The notes beneath the pieces are model-generated. The model did not search any database. It was not told the origin of the DNA and worked only from the letters and a program-made list of their open reading frames with translations. Positions 10,766 through 21,396 of a DNA stretch of 64,000 nucleotides are shown here, piece after piece; position 1 is the first letter of the stretch; the number at the start of each line of letters is the position of its first letter. A program made the position numbers and the translations under genes. The DNA is from Castanea sativa. Its lineage: Eukaryota > Streptophyta > Magnoliopsida > Fagales > Fagaceae. The stretch spans positions 5,880,001 through 5,944,000 of the forward strand of contig NC_134018.1 in assembly GCF_040712315.1 (NCBI RefSeq), given 5' to 3'.

Positions 10766-11259
10766 TAGAAAGGAACGAAAGACTAAGTTCTAAGAGGGGG
10801 AACGGTTAAAAGGGGAGCCGAGGACACGATCCGAGGAGAATGGGTTAAGGAAAAAGAATAAGCACTTACAGATTTGAAGTTATGCGAATCTCCACGGATT
10901 TTTGCAGACAAAAGGTGATTACTGATGTTTTGATGGGATTAGCCTCTGAAGAAATAAATGAAGGCGCAGGTTCCCAAAGCGTCACAACGTGCGGGAAGCG
11001 GCCTCGAAATTACATTCGTCCCGCCCAAATTTTCAGGGGATAACAAGGGCCGTTGGATGCTCATCTCATCGTTGAACGTGGGGGACAAGGAGTAACTTAC
11101 GGTAATAAATACGCGCGTTTTTGAAATTAAAACTGCCAAGTGGCATCCTCTGGAACACGAAACGATCTCCACACGCGCAGTTATTTACAAAACGTGTGGG
11201 GTAAGTTCTCGTTGGATCAAAACCCTATTTTTCTCATCGGATGTTGAAAAATAGAGTTT
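10766..11259 (-). other. Probable leader/promoter side of the Tat-1 antisense gene
   Basis: About 500 bp between the antisense start codon and the PPT. The 77-codon minus-strand ORF inside it (10939-11172) shows no homologous frame in Tat-2 that I can follow. A donor-like TCT|GTAAGTGC lies near 10862-10874 on the minus strand, so a leader intron is possible. No TATA box stands out. Confidence 0.35.
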
Positions 11260-11270
11260 TGAGGGGCTAT
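11260..11270 (+). promoter_or_regulatory. Polypurine tract of Tat-1
   Basis: TGAGGGGCTAT directly before the 3' LTR; the same GAGGGGCTAT precedes the 3' LTR of Tat-2 (31057-31066). Confidence 0.75.
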
Positions 11271-12008
11271 TGTGGGGAGTAAAAGAACCCAAGCGGGCAT
11301 TTGGGCCTTTGGGCCCTAGCAAGGAAAGCCAAACTGCTCTTAAGCTGTGAATCGGCCCATACGCCGAGGGTCCGAGGATACAGCCGAGGGTGAGTTTCTC
11401 CTCGGACAGATCCAAGAGAACTCGGAGATTCACTACGAAGGTCAAGGCAGAATTCTGGAAAGACTGTTGGTTAGAAGGGGGAAACCTTGAACCTTCTAGA
11501 TACACCGGTGTTAGAAAAATACCAAAAGCAAAGGCTGCCACCTCCACATTAAAGACCTTGCACCTACCTCCCTGGCCGCATTAATGGGGAAGTGACCCCT
11601 GAACAGTAGAACTGAAACTTCTGGTCACTATTCAAAGGCACTAAGAAAAGAAATATCTAGGGGGGAGGGGTTTGAGCAACACGTGGAGAAAGCATCAGGA
11701 AAAGAAGTATTTAAAGGGGATGAAGGCCAAAGAACGAGGAGGTCGGTAACTGAGAAAGAAATTAAGAATTGTAATCTTTAAGGAAGAAAGAGAAATAATA
11801 AAGAAGTAGTCCTCGGCTCACGTCCGAGGAGACCCATTTGCAATTATCATTCATTGTTTACAAGTATTTGTACACCAGAGCCTGTTATTAAGTTCTCAGT
11901 ACCTTTAATCTAGGTTTCCAGCCCACACTCTACAAATTTCATTGTTTAAGGCTCATTGGGCTTGAGCCCATAGTTGTCTTTGGGTCCAGGTGCAATTGTG
12001 CACTTACA
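11271..12008 (+). repeat. 3' LTR of Tat-1
   Basis: 738 bp, co-terminal with the 5' LTR but lacking its 17-bp segment. Most differences from the 5' LTR are transitions. Confidence 0.95.
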
Positions 12009-12013
12009 GTTCT
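12009..12013. repeat. Target-site duplication, right copy, Tat-1
   Basis: GTTCT, identical to 1026-1030. Confidence 0.95.
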
Positions 12014-13071
12014 AATATAAATTTCAATGAAAAAATTTACCATGCTCTAAAAATTAAGTTGTTCATATCTTATTTGAAAAATGTATACATGAAATAAATT
12101 CATTGTATCTCAATAACAAAAATGAAGTTAAGAAGTGACAAAATATATTTATTATTTTCTAAAATAAAATAATAAATAATCTATGTACTCTACCAAATAA
12201 TCCTTAGGGTATTTTGTTTTTTCTTAAAGAGTTGACAAAAATATAAAAATGACTATTACTAGTATTCAACTTAGGTAGGAATATTAATTTCTATCTAATT
12301 ATTGATAATTTCTAAATTCATTCATGCTTACGCATGTTGTTATAGGCTAGTTAAAAATTAAAATTCAAATAATTTTCTTTAAATACCTAATTCCAATTAA
12401 ATCATTTGTTTTGAAGCACTAAATAAATCATTCAGTATTGTATAATTGTTATTTTAGCAAGCCAATACCTGTATCATTTGGCAACCTTATGCAACTCATT
12501 TATTTGGATCTATTAGTTAACTGTTTGATTGGTGAGATACAAAATAAACTTTCGTTGAAATCACTTGCAATCTACTTAAAACTAATCCAAATTTTCATAC
12601 AAAAACTTATTACTAGTTCAAATATAAATTTCAATGAAAAACTTTGGCATGTTCTTAAAAATTATTTGTTCATATCATATTTGAAAAATGTATACATAAA
12701 ATAAATTTATTGCATCACAATAACAAAAATTAAGTTAAGAAGTGAAAAAAATATATTTTATTCTTTTCTAAAATAAAATGATAAATAATGAATACCATGC
12801 ATACTCTACCAAATAATCCTTACAATGAATTTTTTTAATGAGTTGACAAGAATATAAAAATGACCATTGGTACTAGCATTCAAAATTTGGTACGAATATT
12901 AATTAGTATCTAATTATTGATAGTTTTAAATGCATCCATGAGTACATGTGGTGTTATAGGCTATTGAAAAATTAAAATTCTAATAATTTTCTTTAAATAC
13001 CTAATTCCAAATAAATCATTTGTTTTGGAGCACTAAATAAATCATTAGGGATAGTATAATTGCGATTTTAG
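12014..13071 (+). repeat. Older ~0.6-kb tandem duplication of intron plus LRR exon
   Basis: 12014-12540 and 12616-13140 are alignable over their length (TATAAATTTCAATGAAAAA, CAATAACAAAAAT, TACCTAATTCCAA and so on). With Tat-1 removed the period is about 607 bp, and the first unit begins near 958. The first unit ends in a truncated LRR exon at about 12459-12540 (CCAATACCTGTATCATTTGG...), broken after 'GGTGAGATAC'. The second unit ends in the fuller exon at 13072-13216. So an intron-plus-exon block was duplicated before the retrotransposon landed in unit one. Confidence 0.7.
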
Positions 13072-13216
13072 CAAGCCAAAACCTATATCATTTGGCAACC
13101 TTATACAATTATTTATTTGGATTTATCAGATGACAGATTGAGTGGTGAGATACCATCGTCATTTTCAAGCCTTAAGGCACTCTCTTACTTGGATCTAGGA
13201 TGGAACTATCTCAATG
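13072..13216 (+). CDS. RLP-A LRR exon
   Basis: Follows a TTTTAG acceptor (AG at 13070-13071; a second AG at 13074-13075) and ends at AATG|GTAAGAT. It encodes 'YLDLSDDRLSGEIPSSFSSLKALSYLDLGWNYLNG', two LRR units. It is 141-145 nt depending on the acceptor used and is slightly out of register at its 5' end compared with the 144-nt exons that follow, so it may be decayed. Confidence 0.55.
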
Positions 13217-13374
13217 GTAAGATCCCGTGCATCGTCACTTTCAAACTTCAATACACTCTCTTCCTTACTTCTAACAGGGAACAATTTAGTGTTAAGGCCA
13301 CATCCTCAATTTCAATTAGGAATAAACATAATCCTTGGAAAATCTTTTGAATCTCACAAATTGCAATTTTGTAG

Positions 13375-13518
13375 GACCAATACCTGCGTCGTTTGGGAAC
13401 CTCACCAAAGTTACTAAACTTTTCCTAGACAGTAACAACTTCACTGGTCAGAATCCATCATCACTTTCAAATCTAAAGGATCTCAATGTTATTGACCTCA
13501 GCTACAACAAATTTGAAG
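13375..13518 (+). CDS. RLP-A LRR exon, 144-nt module copy 1
   Basis: Between TTTTGTAG and GAAG|GTAGAA, exactly 144 nt, phase 1 at both ends. It encodes 'PIPASFGNLTKVTKLFLDSN' and 'NLKDLNVIDLSYNKFEG', two LRRs. The upstream intron is 158 nt (13217-13374). It is nearly identical to copy 2, differing at a few bases (a Pro-to-Thr type change in 'GQNPSS' versus 'GQIPSS'). Confidence 0.65.
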
Positions 13519-13640
13519 GTAGAACTCTCGATTTTTTCACCAACAGCATAAACATAATCCTTGGAAGATCTTCAATTTCAATAAGGAATAAACATAATCC
13601 TTGGAAAATCTTTTGAATCTCACAAATTGCAATTTTGTAG

Positions 13641-13784
13641 GACCAATACCTGCGTCGTTTGGGAACCTCACCAAAGTTACTAAACTTTTCCTAAACAGTA
13701 ACAACTTCACTGGTCAGATTCCATCATCACTTTCAAATCTAAAGGATCTCAATGTTATTGACCTCAGCTACAACAAATTTGAAG
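13641..13784 (+). CDS. RLP-A LRR exon, 144-nt module copy 2
   Basis: Same boundaries and phase as copy 1, displaced by exactly 266 bp. Part of a near-identical tandem duplication (about 13305-13836). The upstream intron is 122 nt. Confidence 0.65.
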
Positions 13785-13867
13785 GTAGAACTCTCGATTT
13801 TTTCACCAACATCATAAAACTCACCGAAGTTTACCTATTTTATAATTGATTCATTTTAATTTGACAG

Positions 13868-14011
13868 GTTCAATACCAATGTCTCTTGGGAAGCTCACAA
13901 AAATTACTGTTATTATGCTCCAATACAACAACTTCACTGGCTATATTCCTTCATCACTTTCACATCTAAAGGATCTCAAACTTGTTGACTTCAGCCACAA
14001 TAAATTTGAAG
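13868..14011 (+). CDS. RLP-A LRR exon, 144-nt module copy 3
   Basis: Between TTTGACAG and GAAG|GTAGAA, 144 nt, phase 1. It encodes 'SIPMSLGKLTKITVIMLQYN' and 'HLKDLKLVDFSHNKFEG'. The intron upstream is 83 nt (13785-13867) and the one downstream is 83 nt (14012-14094). It is more diverged from copies 1 and 2 than they are from each other. Confidence 0.65.
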
Positions 14012-14094
14012 GTAGAACTCTTGATTTTTTTACCAGCCTCACAAAACTTGCCAAAGTTTACTTATTTTATAACCAACTAATTTTAATTTCACAG

Positions 14095-16076
14095 GATCAA
14101 TACCAGTGTCTCTCGGGAACCTCACGAAAGTTATTGAAATTACACTCCAATATAACAACTTCACTGGCCATATTCCATCATCACTATCAAACCTAAAGGA
14201 CCTCACTTTTATTAACTTTAGTCACAACAACTTCGGAGGTTTTGGAGGCAAAATTCCTTTTTTGACCAACCTCACGAAACTCATTGAAGTTGACTTGTCT
14301 TACAACCAACTCACTAGTCAAATGTGTGAATTCCAACCTAATAATTCACTACAATATCTCCTATTGGAAAATAACAGGCTTTATGGCTCTCTTCCAAGGT
14401 CAATCTCTAATCTTGTGAATCTTAAAGAGCTTAATATTGCATCGAATGACTTGAGTGGCATTGTGGAACTTGACAAGTCCACAAATCTCGAAGAACTTGA
14501 AACCCTTGACGTTTCAAACAATAGTCGGTTGTTAGGCATCAAAAGCAATTCTAACTATACCTTTCCCAATCTTCAGAAGTTAAACTTATCTTCTTGCAAC
14601 ATAACTGAATTCCCAAATTTTTTAAAATCGTCAAAACTTTTAAAAAAATTGGACCTATCTAATAATAGGATCTCAAGCCAAATCCCAGAATGGACGTTTG
14701 AAGTTTTGGAGAATCTACTATTTCTTGACCTTCATGCCAATCTACTACAAGGAAATCTTCTGGCTCTACCTTCTACTATGCGAGTCTTTGTTATGTCGAA
14801 CAATAGACTAAGTGGGGAGATCCCGTCTATGATTTGCAATGCAAGTTACCTTGAAATCTTGGATATCTCTAACAACAATTTGAGTGGTAAGATTCCACAA
14901 TGTTTGGGAAACTTTGGTTATCACCTTGTAGTGATGAATTTGCGAATGAACAGTTTCCATGGCACTATTCCTGATACATTTGAAAAGGATAATAGTCTAG
15001 CAACTATTGCCTTTAATGGAAATCATTTAGAAGGGAAATTACCAAAATCATTTGTCAATTGTACAAAATTGGAAGTTCTTGACCTCGGAGATAATAAGAT
15101 TAATGATTCATTCCCCTATTGGTTGGCAGCCCTTTCGGAGTTACGGTTACTCGTCTTGAGTCATAATAGATTTCATGGTCCTATAAGAAATCATAAATAT
15201 AAGGGGGCATTTTTCTCTAAACTACAAATTCTCGATCTCTCTCACAATGAGTTTACTGGTCTTTTACCAAGAATTTGTTTTGAAAATTTGGAAGCCATGA
15301 TGACTAGCAATGAAGATGCACAAGAACCACAATATTTGGCACAACATTATGGTTCTTATTATGGTGGATTTAAACCTAGCGTTTATGATCGTGGAATTAA
15401 ACAAGATTTGCTTAGCGGTTCTTATCTAGATACAATAGAGGTAACTGTGAAAGGGTTGAAGATAGAATTACCGAGAATCCTAACCATTTTCACAACAATT
15501 GATTTATCAAGTAACCAATTCCAAGGAGAGATCCCAGATACACTTGGAAGGCTTAAATTTCTCCGATTGCTCAACCTTTCCCATAACAACCTAACCAGCC
15601 ATATCCCATCAACGTTGGGAAATTTATTAGCACTTGAAGCATTGGATCTCTCTTCAAATAAACTCATTGGTGAAATTCCTCAGCAATTGACACTTCTAAC
15701 ATTTTTGGCCATGTTAAATCTTTCACAAAACCAACTTATTGGACCCATACCTCAAGGCAAACAATTCAATACATTTGGTAACGAATCATATGATGGGAAC
15801 TCGGGATTGTGTGGATTTCCATTGTCAATTAAATGTAGTACTAATGAGCCACCAGCAACAATATTCCTAGAAGACAATGATTCAATGTTTGCAGAAGGAT
15901 TTTGTTGGAAGGCCGTGTTGATTGGCTATGGATGTGGATTTGTGTTTGGATTAGTTGTGGGGTATGTTGTGTTTAAAACAAGAAAACCCCAATGGATTTT
16001 AAGGTTGATTGAAAGAGAACAAGAGGGAAGGGTGACAGGGCGTATCAACCAAAGACCCAAGCGAAGAAGAAGTTAA
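14095..16076 (+). CDS. RLP-A last exon: LRR receptor-like protein, Cf-9/9DC type
   Basis: Begins after TTTCACAG (14094). Its first 144 nt are a fourth copy of the LRR module, here reading straight on instead of splicing at 14239. It runs open for about 660 codons: many plasma-membrane-type LRRs, the short non-LRR island (about 15300-15460), four C-terminal LRRs, the Cf-like 'GNSGLCGFPLSIKC' cap, an acidic juxtamembrane 'FLEDNDSMFAEGF', one membrane span with GxxxG-type spacing (about 15911-15975) and a short basic tail ending KRRRS. No kinase domain. Such proteins signal through a partner (SOBIR1-type adaptor) in immunity or development; this is family knowledge. Downstream CTTAG|GTGAGTGTGAC at 16123 matches a splice donor in RLP-B, so a 3'-UTR intron is likely. 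Confidence 0.88.
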
Positions 16077-17237
16077 TGCCACGTGGATTAATACTGTGCT
16101 ATGGATTAATGTGTGCTCTTAGGTGAGTGTGACAAACTTCTCTTTGCATTAATATTGTGCAATGAATTTATATTAAGTTATATTAGAAGTAGCATTAACA
16201 TCTGTAGTTTCCTATATGTTCAATAATTTTTCTCTGTTTACTTGCAAGGTACTGTTGGAAGTGATGAGGACCCTATCATCTACTATGAGTTGAAGAAGAT
16301 TACGTGCTTTGACTTACAACTGTTCATTAGAATGTTGGATATTAAGGAGTTGATCATGCTTATATGAATTGTGGTGTTGTTTTCCTATTCATCTAATAAT
16401 AATGTTCAGATTTCACGTATGTATTTGAGTTTGAGCGTATTCTTTGTGTTTGTTTTAAAATTGTATCATGTCTTGGACTGAGTTTTGGGGCTAGTGTTGT
16501 GCTCAGTTGGCTTGTACTTATAATATTTATATTTGAGGTTATTTCGTGTGTTCATTTGTGTTTGTTTTGATACTATGTGGCACATTGGACTTAGTTTTGA
16601 GGGTGGTCTTGTGCTTAGTTAGATTACTAATATATTGTTATGAAAAAACAAATCTAAAATGAACTATTTCTAATTGTAAATTATAAAACACAAGAATTTT
16701 GATTTTGGAAAGGGAAATTTTCATTATGTGGGTTTATTTTCCGTAAGTAATTTTTAAAATGGGAAGAGGGATTGATGGTGCCAATAATAAATCCAAGATT
16801 AACCAAAAATAGGAATTCTTAATTTTTTAGTAACCTGGACACTTATTTTTTGGACTTTTTTTGTGTGTGATCATGTGTTAATCGCTGAAGGAGTGATCTT
16901 ACTAGAATCTACTTTTTTAGAAATCAAGCTTGGCACTGGACAACGACATAAAGAAGACCAATGGTAATAGTGAATCTTCAACCTAGAAGAAAAACCAATC
17001 CAAAATCTAAGAAGCGAAGCATGCGTGTTAAGTGGGATTTTGGTTTAGGTTAAGGGGTATCGAATCTATCGATAGAGTATTTTATCTGCTCTCGATTTTA
17101 TTGTAAAATTTTGAATAGGACATAGAAAATTACATTTTTTCCCCCAAGGCCAATGGAATGACAGGTATTAAATTAATTTGTCTCTATTGAATGTAGGATC
17201 CACCAATTTGATGAATTAGGCAGTGGGATTGACTAAA
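16077..17237 (+). other. 3' flank of RLP-A
   Basis: Contains the probable 3'-UTR donor at 16123 and a matching acceptor-like TTGCAAG near 16250. The rest is AT-rich with no supported ORF. Confidence 0.5.
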
Positions 17238-17540
17238 TGCCTGTTTGTTTCACCTTTTAGAAGCTGAAACGCGCATTTTGAAACCAAATTTATAAAATGT
17301 GCGTTTGGTAAATTTTAAAAGTTGCGTTCTGTAAAAAAATTACGTTTTGATTTGTGAAGGAAAAGCGCGTTCAGATAATGAAGCTGTGAAGAGCCTTTTC
17401 CAAAAGCCCATGCACGTTGAGAAATCATACCATTGGACTCTGGGTGAAGTTACAAAATTATCCTTTGATAAATCAAAAAATTCATTCCTCTCATCTCTCT
17501 GCTCTACCCTCTCAATAACGAATTTCCAAATCCAAACACA

Positions 17541-17584
<44 letters not shown>

Positions 17585-18898
17585 ATAACAAATTCCCAAA
17601 TCAACTAAGGGGAAAAAAAAAAAAAAAAAAAAATTCAATCCCTTGCAAATTAGGATTCCTCAAAATGCAAAACAAAAAAAATCAGAATATAGCAAAATCT
17701 TTCAAATGGAGTTTGTACCCATCTTGCGGTGGATGGATTATGGAGGTTTGGAGAAGAAGTTGAAGAGTCTCTCCAAGAGAACGGATGAGTTCTTGCAAGC
17801 ACTTCCCGATCCGATTTGATCCCGTTTGCTCTGCTCTGATTTTCCCGATCTGAATCATCCCCTTTGTGAGTGGTTGAATTTAGAGAAAAAGAAAAGAATC
17901 AAGAAGATCAGGGTGAAGAAGTGCATAAGTGTTACAGACAAAGTGCTAAGAGAAAAGGGAAAAAAAAAAAAAAAAGGAAGAAGGAGAGCTCTGGAGACTG
18001 GAACGTTCTGGAGTTTGGAGGAATGGCAGGGAAAAAAAGGAGGGAGGAAAAAAAAAGTGTAAGGGTACGTGTGTAGAGGAGAAAAAAAAGAGGTGAAAAA
18101 AAAAGGGGGAAAAAGGAAAAGGAAATGTTATCACAATATTTTCACAATACTTTCACAATAAATTTTAAGTGGTAGGTTATCATTAGTTAATATTGGTGAG
18201 AAAAAAATAATTTTTTAGAAAAAGGAAATTTTTTTTTAATAGTACGTTAAAATTAAAATAGTATCAATTTTTATCACAATATTTTCACAATAAATCTTAA
18301 GTGATAGGTTATTATTAGCTAATATTGGTGAGAAAAAAATAAATTTTTTAGAAAGAGAAAAAAATAATTTTAATAGTACATTCAAATTAAAATCAATATC
18401 AATTTTTATTACAATACTTTCACAATAAATCTTAAGTAGTAGGTTATTATTAGCTAATATTAGTGAGAAAAAAAAAACAATTTTTTTAGAAAGAGAAAAA
18501 TAATTTTAATAGTACGTTCAAATTAAAATCAGTATCAATTTTTATCACAATAAATCTTAAGTGGTAAGTTATTATTAGCTAATATTGGTGAGGAAAAAAA
18601 TAATTTTTTTAGAAAGAAAAAAATTGATTTAAGTATGATGAAGTAGTTGATTCAAGTATGAAACAAACTTATTTATATTTACATTGTCTTTTTTGGTAAT
18701 TTACCACTCAAACCACGACTTTTATAAGGACTAGTCAAACACTCAGCTTTTTCAAAAAGCACTTTTAACAGCTTTTACCAAACACTCAGCTTTTTCAAAA
18801 AACACTTTTTTATAGTGCACTTTTTGAAAACCCCACTTTTTCAAAAAGCCTAATTTTAAAAAACTGAACCAAACTCACCCTAAGAGTCAAACAGGCAC
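17238..18898. mobile_element. TIR element (non-autonomous DNA transposon candidate)
   Basis: Perfect 10-bp inverted ends TGCCTGTTTG (17238-17247) and CAAACAGGCA (18889-18898), with AAGCTGAAAC / CAGCTTTTTCAAAAA type subterminal sequence typical of plant MITE families. The inside is A-rich (40-bp poly-A at 17542-17581) with a CT/GA-rich middle and tandem repeats at 18129-18615. The small ORFs (17347-17763, 17826-18062) are low-complexity Lys runs and not genes. No clear TSD, so boundaries are tentative. Confidence 0.45.
18129..18615. repeat. ~135-bp tandem repeat, about four copies
   Basis: Units start with TATCACAATATTTTCACAAT and contain TAGGTTATTATTAGCTAATA, GTGAGAAAAAAATAA and TTTTAATAGTACGTT. 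Starts fall near 18129, 18272, 18406 and 18541; the last is shortened. Confidence 0.75.
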
Positions 18899-19483
18899 AA
18901 AAATCTACCAACACACTTTATCACACCCAATACACCTTCCAAAGCGCTTTGACCAAATTTGAACATGTTTGACAGAGAATTTACCAAAAATCCAATTGTC
19001 TGATCGTGACAAGTTCAAGCTCATGTATAAGGTAATTGAATTCCCTTTATATTTGTTGCTTGTGGGTCAAGGTCAGACTTAAATCAAGCAAGATATCATG
19101 AAAATAATGAAAAATCGGAAACAACAAAAAAGAAGTCATTTTAATGAAAAAGTGTCCTAGAGCTTATTTGCAACCAAATTGCGGTTAACAATTTGTTTGG
19201 TTGCAATTGAGAGAAGAGAAAAGGAAAAGAAATAAGTGAAAGGAAAAGAAGAGAGGAGAAAAGGAAAAGAAAAAACTTCCCTTGTATATTTTCATGATAC
19301 ACAAGAGAAAAGAAAGAAGAAGTAATCCTTTGTTTGACTTGCAAATGGAAAAGAAAATAAAAGAAAATTTTATTATTTTTACTTTTATGCCCACATAAAT
19401 TAGGGAGAGAGATATAAAGATAGGAAAAAAGTGAAAATTCAAGCAGTAAGAAGTCAAAAAGGTAGGCTCCACTTTTTTATTTG
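18899..19483. other. Intergenic, purine-rich
   Basis: A GA-rich stretch at 19195-19340; no gene or element ends recognised. Confidence 0.4.
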
Positions 19484-20123
19484 ATGGACCGTTTGGTACA
19501 TGTGTTTAAACACATATTTTCAGTTTTTAAACAACACTAGCCATGAACCTGCGCGTTGCGCATGATAATTATTTTTATAGTGGTTTTATTGAATTTTTTT
19601 TATATAATTTAAACTAATTTAATAAAGAGTAATGTATATATTTTTATTTATTATAAGAATAATCATAAATGTAATATAGGAATAATCATAAATCATAAAT
19701 TTAATACGTTTTGTTGAACTCAAATGAAAAAAAAAAAAATACAATTTTTCTCAAAAATTCAAAAGGAAAGTTAATGAAAATATTTATTTTTTAATAAAAG
19801 TTATTTATTACATGTTGTGAATCATTAAAAAGAATATAAAATTTGGAAATTATTCTTTTAGTTTTAAACAAATTTTCTCAAACTTATTTTTTCTGCTTAC
19901 AATCCAAAACACTGAAAAAAAGTAACTAAAAAACTTAATAAAATTAACTATGATTAATTAGACGAATTAGGAAAATAATTTGTTGTTTATAATCTACTAA
20001 GGTTATTTTCTTTACAGAAATTGTAATTTTGTCCACCCAAAACAGATTATCAAATAAACAATTATTAGTAAAATCTAAGAATTAAATTTCTATATATGCA
20101 TTGTTATAATAATAATAATTATT

Positions 20124-20128
20124 ATTAT
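20124..20128. repeat. Target-site duplication, left copy, Tat-2
   Basis: ATTAT next to the left LTR, same as 31904-31908. The surrounding ATT-rich DNA makes chance identity easier, but position and LTR ends agree. Confidence 0.85.
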
Positions 20129-20969
20129 TGTAGGGGCAGGATGGTCAGAATACGCCTTTGGGCCTTGGGCCTGATTTAGAGGTATTTATCTGTCCGAGCA
20201 GAGCTTTGAAACCCACCAGCAAACTATTGTTAGAAAGGTTGATAGGGGTTGTCTGAGGAGGGCATCTCCTCGGCTAAGCCAAGTGAAGATAGTACGACAT
20301 GTCATAATGTTTGGATAGAGAATTCTGGAAGGTCTGTTGGGTAAAAATGCGTTCCACACAGTTATAGAGAGTAAGAACGTATGAGAAGTATCAAGGAAAA
20401 AAGCTGCTACTACCGCATTAAAGATTTTGCACCTACCCTTGTAGCCGCATTAATGGGGAAATGACCTCTGAACAGTAGTGATTAGCCTTACAGCTATTAT
20501 TTGAAGACTTCAAGAGGGTGATGGATGTGACAAGTATCTGGATTGGTGATCTGTGTCATACGTGGAAGGTGGAGGAAAGCGGAAAGGAGATATAAAAGGA
20601 GAAGATAGGTACTCAATAAAGGGGGGATCAAAAAAAAGGAAGAGGAAGACACTGGATATATTATCTTCAACTGTATTCTATTGTAGGGAGAAAAAAAGAG
20701 AAAAGACTTTGTACACACCATCTTTAACTATAATTTATTATTGAGAGAAGAAAGAGCAATACAAGTCACCCTCGGCTTATGTCCAAGGAAAGTTTTTGTC
20801 ATATGATCATTTCATTGCATATGTATTGGCGATCTAGCCCATCCTATTTGTTATACAATATTCTCAAAACCTAGGTTTCAAGCCTAAGCTCTACAAATTT
20901 CATTGTATAAAGCTTTTTGGGCCTGAACTCATCACTCGGTTGGGTCCGAGTACAAATTGTGTACTTACA
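20129..20969 (+). repeat. 5' LTR of Tat-2
   Basis: 841 bp, TGTAGGGG...CTTACA. A TATA-like ATATAAAAGG lies near 20590 and an ATTTATTATTGAGAG stretch near 20730. It differs from the 3' LTR (837 bp) by scattered transitions and small indels. Confidence 0.93.
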
Positions 20970-20990
20970 GTTGGCGCCGTCTGTGGAAAA
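20970..20990 (+). promoter_or_regulatory. Primer-binding site of Tat-2
   Basis: GTTGGCGCCGTCTGTGG immediately after the LTR, matching the Tat-1 PBS at its core. Confidence 0.8.
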
Positions 20991-21008
20991 TCTTGTGTTT
21001 AAGGAATT

Positions 21009-21396
21009 GGAACACCATGGCAGGCTCAAATCCGCATCATGCAGAGTCTTTGGGGTCCCAGCGACAGGATCATTTCCAACGTCTTGAGCGTGAAAAGGAT
21101 CGAGAGTGCAGTGTTCCTACGGTTCACACCGGTGGGAGTTGTTCGCGGGGTGGAAGCAGAATCCCCCATGAGGATGACGCGAAGGCCATGCAAAGGGAGA
21201 TTGGAACACCATGACAGGCTCAAATCCACATCATGTAGATTCTTTGGGGTTCCAGCGACAGGATCATTTCCAACGTCTTGAGCGTGAAAAGGATCGAGAG
21301 GGCAGTGTTCCTACGGTTCACACCGGTGGGAGTTGTTCGCGGGGTGGAAGCAGAATCCCCCATGAGGATGACGCAAAGGCCATGCAAAGGGAGATT
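21009..21396 (+). repeat. 194-bp tandem duplication of the gag start in Tat-2
   Basis: GGAACACCATG recurs at 21009 and 21203, and the two 194-bp copies match nearly throughout. 194 is not a multiple of three, so the second start codon context lies in another frame; the second copy has also turned ATGGCAGG into ATGACAGG. Confidence 0.9.

Larger units (their letters stand above)
1031..12008 (+). mobile_element. Tat-1: complete Ty3/gypsy (Tat-lineage type) LTR retrotransposon
   Basis: A 10,978-bp element bounded by TG...CA LTRs (1031-1785 and 11271-12008) and a perfect 5-bp target duplication GTTCT (1026-1030, 12009-12013). Internal order is PBS, gag, protease, RT, RNase H, a second RNase H domain, integrase, tandem repeats, an antisense gene, PPT. 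The extra RNase H and antisense ORFs between integrase and 3' LTR are features known for the plant Tat lineage; lineage assignment is from these motifs only. Gag-pol contains several stops and at least one frameshift, so this copy is not autonomous. The LTRs differ at roughly two dozen sites by eye plus a 17-bp indel, suggesting a moderately old insertion. The host site is an intron of RLP-A, in the same orientation. Confidence 0.95.
13305..13836 (+). repeat. 266-bp tandem duplication containing an LRR exon
   Basis: Two near-identical copies, offset 266 bp throughout (for example GAATCTCACAAATTGC at 13349 and 13615). Each holds flanking intron, splice sites and the 144-nt exon. Confidence 0.9.

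Noticed and set aside
10939..11172. Minus-strand 77-codon ORF as a first exon of the antisense gene
   Set aside because: No matching frame in Tat-2 that I could follow; kept only as possible leader.
17347..18134. Lys- and Phe-rich ORFs
   Set aside because: Produced by poly-A and GA-rich low-complexity DNA.
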